From Filomicrobium sp. (GTDB lineage: Bacteria; Pseudomonadota; Alphaproteobacteria; Rhizobiales; Hyphomicrobiaceae): DNA of 6,188 bases. Under the pieces are notes generated by a model, which did no database searches, was not told the origin of the DNA, and worked only from the letters and a program-made list of their open reading frames with translations. Every line of letters begins with the position of its first letter. Within the stretch, counting starts at the first letter, position 1. Shown in pieces: positions 5,023 through 6,188 of the stretch. The stretch covers positions 1 through 6,188 of the forward strand of contig JAJFHK010000374.1 of the NCBI GenBank assembly GCA_021775655.1, written 5' to 3'. The position numbers were made by a program, and so were the translations under genes.

Positions 5023-6132
5023 CTAGGATTTTGCTGCAGCAACCGCTTGCGGAAGGACTTCGGCCAGCAGGTCGAGTTCGGCGTCAGGACCGGTTGAAAC
5101 ACGGATGCAGCGGTTCAGAGGCGCCACTCCAGGCATGCGGATAAAGACATCCCGCGCCAGTGTTTCGTTCAGGATGCGGCGCGCGTACTCTTCGTCACGA
5201 CCGCAATCGATTGCGACGAAATTCGTCGCAGACGGCAGGGCCAGCAGGCCGCAATCTGACGCGATGGCAGAGATGCGTTCGCGGGCACGAGATATGCGGG
5301 CCACCACGTCAGCGAGATAATCCTGGTCGCGCAAGGCCGCGAGTGCACAGACTTGGCCGAGGCGGTTAATGCCATAGTGATTGCGCACCTTGTCAAATGC
5401 CGTGACGAGGGCTGCATCGCCCATTACGTAGCCAATGCGGGCACCTGCCATTCCGTAGGCTTTAGAGAATGTGCGATAGCGCAGCACCTGCGGGTTTTCG
5501 ACATCGATCGGTGGCGACGTGCCCGGCGGGGCGGTGTCAGAATAAGCTTCGTCGAGAATCAGGAGAGTTTCGGCGGGCAGTTCGTCGATCAGCTTTTCGA
5601 TCTCGGCAGCGGTCCACCATGACCCCATCGGGTTATCCGGATTGGAGACATAGAGAATCTTGGCGTTCTCGCGCCGCGCTGTGTCGAGCAGGGTTTCGAT
5701 GTCTTCGCGATCTTCGCGGTAAGGGATCTTGACGAGACGGCCGGCGTGGCCGGCGACATGGAAATTGAATGTCGGGTAGGCCCCTCGCGAAGTTACGACC
5801 GTTTCTCCAGGAGCGAGAGTCAATGCGAGGGTCAAGCCAAGAAGGCCGTCTATGCCTTCTCCGATATTCACGTTCTCGACCGCGACACCGTGGAAGGCGG
5901 CGATTGCTTTGCGCAATTCGTAATTCTCCGGATCGGCATACATCCAGTTCCGCTCAACAGCCTCGTGCATCGCAGCGATGGCCATGGGCGAGGGACCGAA
6001 TCCAGATTCGTTGGCGCCTAAGCGCGCCTTGAACTGACGGCCAAGCTCGCGCTGATGGTTTTCCGGGCCAACAAAAGGGACGGTGGCCGGTAGCTCAGCT
6101 GCATGCGGCGTCAAAAAACGCGTAGATCTCAT
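5023..6132 (-). CDS. PLP-dependent class I/II aminotransferase, histidinol-phosphate aminotransferase-like
   Basis: This 369-residue cytoplasmic enzyme should transfer an amino group between an amino acid and a 2-oxo acid (or histidinol phosphate and 2-oxoglutarate) using pyridoxal phosphate. Its length and motifs fit the HisC group: RLGANESGFGPSP (37-49), YADPENYELR (65-74), NPDNPMG (164-170, with the cofactor-contacting Asn167), LILDEAYSD (191-199, Asp194 to the pyridine nitrogen, Tyr197), TFSKAYGMAGARIGY (221-235, Schiff-base Lys224 and phosphate-binding Arg232) and RVSTG (344-348, Arg344 for the substrate carboxylate). All key residues are present. No other his gene is visible, and HisC-like paralogues often act on aromatic amino acids or others, so the hisC symbol is withheld. 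ATG 6132 overlaps the upstream gene's stop (ATGA) and has only a weak ribosome binding site, which suggests translational coupling. No minus-strand terminator follows clearly. Confidence 0.93.
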   Translation of the reverse strand: MRSTRFLTPHAAELPATVPFVGPENHQRELGRQFKARLGANESGFGPSPMAIAAMHEAVERNWMYADPENYELRKAIAAFHGVAVENVNIGEGIDGLLGLTLALTLAPGETVVTSRGAYPTFNFHVAGHAGRLVKIPYREDREDIETLLDTARRENAKILYVSNPDNPMGSWWTAAEIEKLIDELPAETLLILDEAYSDTAPPGTSPPIDVENPQVLRYRTFSKAYGMAGARIGYVMGDAALVTAFDKVRNHYGINRLGQVCALAALRDQDYLADVVARISRARERISAIASDCGLLALPSATNFVAIDCGRDEEYARRILNETLARDVFIRMPGVAPLNRCIRVSTGPDAELDLLAEVLPQAVAAAKS

Positions 6133-6188
6133 AATAGGCCCAACTCAGCCAGTTCACGCCGCATGCGCGGCGGCATGCCAGACAATCC
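6129..6188 (-). CDS. C-terminal end of an unidentified upstream gene
   Basis: On the minus strand the frame entering at the right edge is open for 19 codons, ending GMPPRMRRELAELGLL and TGA (6129-6131). That TGA shares four bases with the aminotransferase start (ATGA), the classic arrangement of translationally coupled operon genes. The piece is too short to name. It is probably the preceding gene of the same operon, but an open stretch of 19 codons alone is weak evidence; the overlap geometry is the stronger argument. Confidence 0.55.
   Translation of the reverse strand, partial: GLSGMPPRMRRELAELGLL

Noticed and set aside
6157..6172. CGCCGC/GCGGCG hairpin near the right edge
   Set aside because: It lies within the coding end of the upstream gene and is explained by Pro/Arg codons; no U-tract follows on either strand.

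Overview
The window looks chromosomal and alphaproteobacterial, most likely from the order Hyphomicrobiales (Rhizobium/Mesorhizobium/Brucella relatives). This is an inference from the moderately high GC, the Ala/Arg-rich proteins, the DUF1134 (EipA-type) domain typical of alphaproteobacteria, and the family matches of the other genes. I see no transposase, integrase, phage gene, CRISPR array, tRNA or rRNA.

Layout. Positions 1-105 (minus) hold the N-terminus of a small exported protein that runs off the left edge. A short divergent region (106-225) with a perfect 16-bp palindrome separates it from a secreted lytic-transglycosylase-like protein (226-1056, plus). That gene converges, 17 bases apart, on a small membrane methyltransferase-like protein of the isoprenylcysteine/phospholipid methyltransferase superfamily (1074-1583, minus). 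A 356-base divergent region follows. Next come two co-directional plus-strand envelope genes: an exported NodB-type polysaccharide deacetylase (1940-2803) and, 80 bases later, an exported protein with a C-terminal DUF1134 domain behind a long extra N-terminal domain and linker (2884-4233).

Positions 4234-5022 hold no convincing intact gene and look less GC-rich than the genes. They do hold organised signals: a sigma70-like promoter (4402-4430), a strong ribosome binding site with a seven-codon ORF (4463-4486), an overlapping 92-codon open stretch in another frame, a small inverted repeat (4762-4779) and a strong intrinsic terminator (4858-4900) with no recognised gene in front of it. This is the least explained part of the window and could be a small RNA/small-peptide transcript or a decayed gene.

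The right end (5023-6132, minus) is a complete PLP-dependent class I/II aminotransferase resembling histidinol-phosphate aminotransferase. Its start codon overlaps by four bases the stop of an upstream minus-strand gene, of which only the last 19 codons are visible (6129-6188).

Shared theme. Three of the four central genes act on or in the envelope: peptidoglycan cleavage, N-deacetylation of a glycan, and an EipA-like periplasmic protein. The deacetylase and the DUF1134 protein are the best candidates for one transcription unit. I did not find an obviously new multi-gene system. The most unusual items are the extended DUF1134 architecture and the 4.4-4.9 kb non-coding or decayed locus.
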